In this document: piece by piece, positions 61,466 through 64,000 of the stretch
Layout: each line of letters starts with the position of its first letter
How positions within the stretch are numbered: the first letter of the stretch is position 1
NCBI RefSeq assembly: GCF_000758605.1
Contig: NZ_CP009282.1
Span: forward strand, 4,960,001-5,024,000
Direction: 5' to 3'
DNA from: Paenibacillus sp. FSL R5-0912
GTDB taxonomy: Bacteria; Bacillota; Bacilli; Paenibacillales; Paenibacillaceae
DNA: 64,000 nt
The notes under the pieces: generated by a model
Database searches by the model: none
Seen by the model: the letters and a program-made list of their open reading frames with translations, nothing else
Told to the model about the DNA's origin: nothing
Made by a program: the position numbers and the translations under genes

Positions 61466-61999
61466 TTACCCGAATACCAGCAGACAAACTGCAATAGCTG
61501 CGATAAAGCCGACGACATCCGAGAACAGACCCACCTTAAGGGCATAACGGCCGTTGCGGATCCCCACAGCGCCGAAATAAACAGTCAACACATATAAGGT
61601 TGTATCCGTGCTGCCCTGTATAGTAGAAGCAATCATGCCTATCAATGAGTCCGGGCCGTGGACCCGGATCAGATCTGTCGTATAGGCAAGCGATCCAGTG
61701 CCCGTCAGAGGGCGCAGGAGACCGAGCGGGAGGACTTCAGCAGGAATCCCAAGACTTTGTACAAGAGGGCTTACAAAGCCCATCAGGAAGTCCAGCGCAC
61801 CCGAAGCGCGGAAGACACTGATCGCCACCAGCATGCCGACAAGATGGGGGATGATCGCAATGGCTGTGCCGAAGCCGTCTTTCGCACCTTCCACAAAAGA
61901 TTCGTAGACCGGAACCTTGCGGGAGAACGCATATAGCGGAATAAAGGTGACCATTACCGGAATCGCCCAGGCGGATATTAGACTGATGAACTGGAACAA
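61466..61999 (-). CDS. spmB: Spore maturation protein B
   Basis: 177 residues, nucleoside-recognition (gate) membrane family, five or so helices. GTGSLAYTTDLI and IQGSTDTTLYVL are conserved. With SpmA it contributes to spore core dehydration and heat resistance. 7 bp after spmA. Confidence 0.95.
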   Translation of the reverse strand: MFQFISLISAWAIPVMVTFIPLYAFSRKVPVYESFVEGAKDGFGTAIAIIPHLVGMLVAISVFRASGALDFLMGFVSPLVQSLGIPAEVLPLGLLRPLTGTGSLAYTTDLIRVHGPDSLIGMIASTIQGSTDTTLYVLTVYFGAVGIRNGRYALKVGLFSDVVGFIAAIAVCLLVFG

Positions 62000-62006
62000 G
62001 ACAGGC

Positions 62007-62678
62007 TCACCCTTTCACTGAAGAATGTGGGAGCGCCGCGCTCCCTTTCGCTGCAGCGGTGCCGGATCTTATCGCAGGCGGCGGTCCGGGCGGCCTGCGC
62101 AGCAGTGTTAGGCGCCGGCACAGCCTGTCCGCAGCAATGGCGGCAAGAGTAGCCACGGCCGTTGCCGCCAGCGTGGTACCGACGATTGCCGCCGGGTCAG
62201 CCGATCCGTAATTCAGCCGGATCGCAATTAGAGTTGCCGGAATCAGCGTGATACTGGCAGTGTTCAGTGCTAGCAGGGTACACATGGCAGGCGTTGCGGT
62301 TTCCTTATCCGGGTTGAGTGTCTGCAGCTCCTGCATTGCCTTAATGCCCATGGGTGTAGCGGCATTTCCGAGTCCCAGCAGGTTGGCGCTCATATTGGAG
62401 AGAATATAACCAATCGCAGGATGGCCTTTGGGCACATCCGGAAACAGAAAAGATACTACCGGTCCCAATACTCTGGAGATCTTCTTCAGCAGGTCTGCAT
62501 CCTCCGCAATCCGCATAATCCCCAGCCAGAACACCAGCACACTGATCAGCCCGAAGCTTACGGTGACCCCGCTTTTGGCTCCGTCAAACACGGCAGCTGT
62601 GAATTCGTTCATCCGTCCGGTTACCGCCGCAAATACAAACCCGATCAGGATCATCCCCAGCCAGATACCATTTAACAT
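62007..62678 (-). CDS. spmA: Spore maturation protein A
   Basis: 223 residues of the same family. FWLGIMRIAEDADLL, ANLLGLGNAATPMGI and NTASITLIPATLIAIR match SpmA. A basic, Pro/Arg-rich C-terminal extension of about 30 residues (RRPPGPPPAIRSG) goes beyond the family core. Order dacB-spmA-spmB as in B. subtilis. Confidence 0.95.
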   Translation of the reverse strand: MLNGIWLGMILIGFVFAAVTGRMNEFTAAVFDGAKSGVTVSFGLISVLVFWLGIMRIAEDADLLKKISRVLGPVVSFLFPDVPKGHPAIGYILSNMSANLLGLGNAATPMGIKAMQELQTLNPDKETATPAMCTLLALNTASITLIPATLIAIRLNYGSADPAAIVGTTLAATAVATLAAIAADRLCRRLTLLRRPPGPPPAIRSGTAAAKGSAALPHSSVKG

Positions 62679-62787
62679 GCTTATCCCCTCCTCCAGCGCT
62701 ATTCTTCTTATCTGCTGCCCTAGCCCTCTGCATAACTACACTTTGAAAAGCTGCTTTGCAATGACAATATTACGGTATATGCTTTTG

Positions 62788-62972
62788 GCTTAATTGCACT
62801 TTGTACAACTAAAACGTCTGATTCTCAACCTATTATCCGTTTAGTTGTATTTCGTACAATTAAACTGCCAGGTGTAGATGATTTCCAGCGATTCGGGCAG
62901 ATTTAGTTGTACAGACTACACTTATAAGTTGCAAGCAACCCTTTTCGCTGTTTTTAATTGCACATTATGCAA
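62788..62972. repeat. Cluster of TTTAGTTGTA...TACAATTAAA repeats, cluster 2
   Basis: Four related units start near 62789, 62839, 62902 and 62952, spaced 50, 63 and 50 bp. The best is TTTAGTTGTA-TTTCG-TACAATTAAA, an almost perfect inverted repeat with 10-bp arms; others are TTAATTGCACTTTGTACAAC, TTTAGTTGTACAG and TTTAATTGCACATTATGCAAC. The last touches the 3' end of dacB. They fill the dacB-spmA gap. Confidence 0.65.
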
Positions 62973-64000
62973 CTATCTCTGATCTTCGCCGCTCTGGAAC
63001 ATGGCACGCAGCGCGCTGCCGAATGCCTGCAGCCAGTTGTCCGCCGGATAAGCAGTACCTCCCGCAGGACTGTATTTTTTCTCATAGGGTGATGTTTCCG
63101 GCGGCAGCTGGCTTGGCGTATACACCGGAACCCGGCCGATTTCCTTGCCGCCCAGCTGCATTATAATCACACCCTTCAGCCCGAAGCTGCTGGTGTTTTT
63201 GCTTGTCTTAGTGCCGTCACTGGCACGCGCCTCTGTCCCTGCGGTACTCTTCTCTTCGCTTAATACCAGCTTGCTAATAAGCCTTGCCTCTTCCCCTTGT
63301 CCGAGCGGATAGGCGAAATCCTTGCCGGTAACCAGCGTGTAGCCGCTGACGGTTTCTCCGCGTTCCACTAATGTCTTGAGCGGATAGTGGTTGAAGCCGA
63401 AATCCAGCAGCGCCGAATGGTCATTCCAGTCATTGCCGTCATTCAGCGTAACAGCGACAAGCTGCTGGCCGTTTCGGGTAGCGGAGCTGACCAGGCAGCG
63501 GAGTGCTTTTTTGGTATAACCCGTCTTCACACCGTCCGCCCCTTCGTAGAGGCGCAGCATTTTATTTTTATTGCTCCACTTGTAATCCCATTTCTCATAC
63601 GGATTGTCCGCCGTCTTCTCTTTGGTAGCCACAATCTCCTTGAACACAGGATTATGCATCGCGTAAGCAGTCAATACAGCCAGATCATTTGCGCTGGAGT
63701 AGTGCCCTTCGGCATCGAGCCCGTGCGGATTGGCAAAATGCGTATGGGTTAAGTTAAGCGCCTCCGCCTTGGCATTCATCAGGTAGACGAAGCCCTGCTC
63801 GGAGCCTCCGACATGCTCGGCAATTGCGGTTGCCGCATCATTTCCTGAACGCAGCATTAATCCGTACAGCATATCCTCCAGCGTCATTTCTTCGCCCTGC
63901 TTCAGATACAGCGAAGAACCTTCCTTGGCAAAAGCATTTTTGCCGACCTTGACCTTTGAGGTCAAATCACCGTGCTCTATCGCTACAAGTGCTGTCATTA
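62973..64000 (-). CDS. dacB: Spore D-alanyl-D-alanine carboxypeptidase (C-terminal part)
   Basis: C-terminal 341 residues; the start lies beyond the right edge. The window cuts just after where the S-x2-K motif should be. The remaining motifs are LRSGNDAA (SGN, substrate Ser-Gly-Asn) and DGVKTGYTKKA (KTG). A class C-type extension follows (about residues 220-300). DacB trims pentapeptides in spore cortex. It precedes spmA and spmB as in B. subtilis. Confidence 0.93.
   Translation of the reverse strand, partial: MTALVAIEHGDLTSKVKVGKNAFAKEGSSLYLKQGEEMTLEDMLYGLMLRSGNDAATAIAEHVGGSEQGFVYLMNAKAEALNLTHTHFANPHGLDAEGHYSSANDLAVLTAYAMHNPVFKEIVATKEKTADNPYEKWDYKWSNKNKMLRLYEGADGVKTGYTKKALRCLVSSATRNGQQLVAVTLNDGNDWNDHSALLDFGFNHYPLKTLVERGETVSGYTLVTGKDFAYPLGQGEEARLISKLVLSEEKSTAGTEARASDGTKTSKNTSSFGLKGVIIMQLGGKEIGRVPVYTPSQLPPETSPYEKKYSPAGGTAYPADNWLQAFGSALRAMFQSGEDQR

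Noticed and set aside
62788..62972. CRISPR-like array of TTTAGTTGTA units
   Set aside because: Units vary in sequence and orientation, with spacing of 50 and 63 bp; no cas genes or leader.

Overview
The window looks like chromosomal DNA of a Paenibacillus-type endospore-forming Firmicute. G+C is near one half, SD sequences are strong (AGGAGG), and TTG/GTG starts are frequent. The aro-trp, hep-men, spoIVA-gpsA-der-cmk, resABCDE and dacB-spmAB blocks follow the Bacillus subtilis gene order with Paenibacillus-like insertions. Most genes read on the minus strand. The plus-strand genes are a polysaccharide deacetylase, a membrane-anchored protein, serA, a WYL regulator, an MCP and a four-gene metabolic cluster.

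Layout. 1-0.9 kb: ECF sigma factor and its anti-sigma partner (cut by the window edge). 1.1-1.3 kb: an unannotated small RNA gene with a perfect sigma-A promoter, three predicted hairpins and an intrinsic terminator. 1.7-13.3 kb: the aromatic supraoperon aroC-aroB-aroH-trpEDCFBA-hisC-tyrA. Ahead of trpE lies a leader with eleven NAG triplets at exact 5-nt spacing, the signature of a TRAP binding site, followed by an antiterminator/terminator pair. 13.4-21.5 kb: a small helical protein, cheR, ndk, hepT, mqnA, ubiX, a UbiA-type prenyltransferase, menG, hepS, a secreted unknown, mtrB (TRAP itself) and HU. TRAP and its likely target therefore sit in the same conserved block. 21.8-35.9 kb: spoIVA, lipoprotein, ferredoxin, nucleotidyltransferase-like protein, DUF2768 protein, SpoVIF, gpsA, plsY, der, S1 protein, plsC, cmk, PilZ protein (YpfA), ypeB (without sleB beside it), a 48-residue CxxC protein and prsW. 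36-41.3 kb: mecA, a short membrane-anchored protein, polysaccharide deacetylase lipoprotein, phosphoesterase, TM protein, CPBP protease, unknown. 41.3-43.4 kb: T-box controlled serA. 43.5-46.3 kb: SDR relic, WYL regulator, MCP.

46.8-50.8 kb holds the most unusual unit. A class I cyclic-di-GMP riboswitch with its own promoter and terminator stands in front of genes for a ThDP-dependent acetolactate-synthase-like enzyme, a carboxymuconolactone-decarboxylase-like protein, a small STAS-like protein and a KAS III-like protein. The KAS III-like protein keeps the catalytic Cys but has lost the His and Asn. The likely reading is a c-di-GMP-controlled route to a small ketone- or acyl-type product, not a housekeeping pathway. 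50.9-64 kb: glpK, the resABCDE cytochrome-biogenesis and redox-signalling operon, rluB, a minimal amidase-fold protein, two tandem paralogous membrane proteins, spmB, spmA and the truncated end of dacB.

Dispersed repeats: two copies and a fragment of a roughly 95-bp intergenic element built around a TCCTTTAAAGGA palindrome (1.6, 34.9 and 43.9 kb), and two clusters of TTGTA...TACAA-type repeats (60.1 and 62.8 kb). No rRNA, tRNA, CRISPR array, prophage or intact insertion sequence was recognised.
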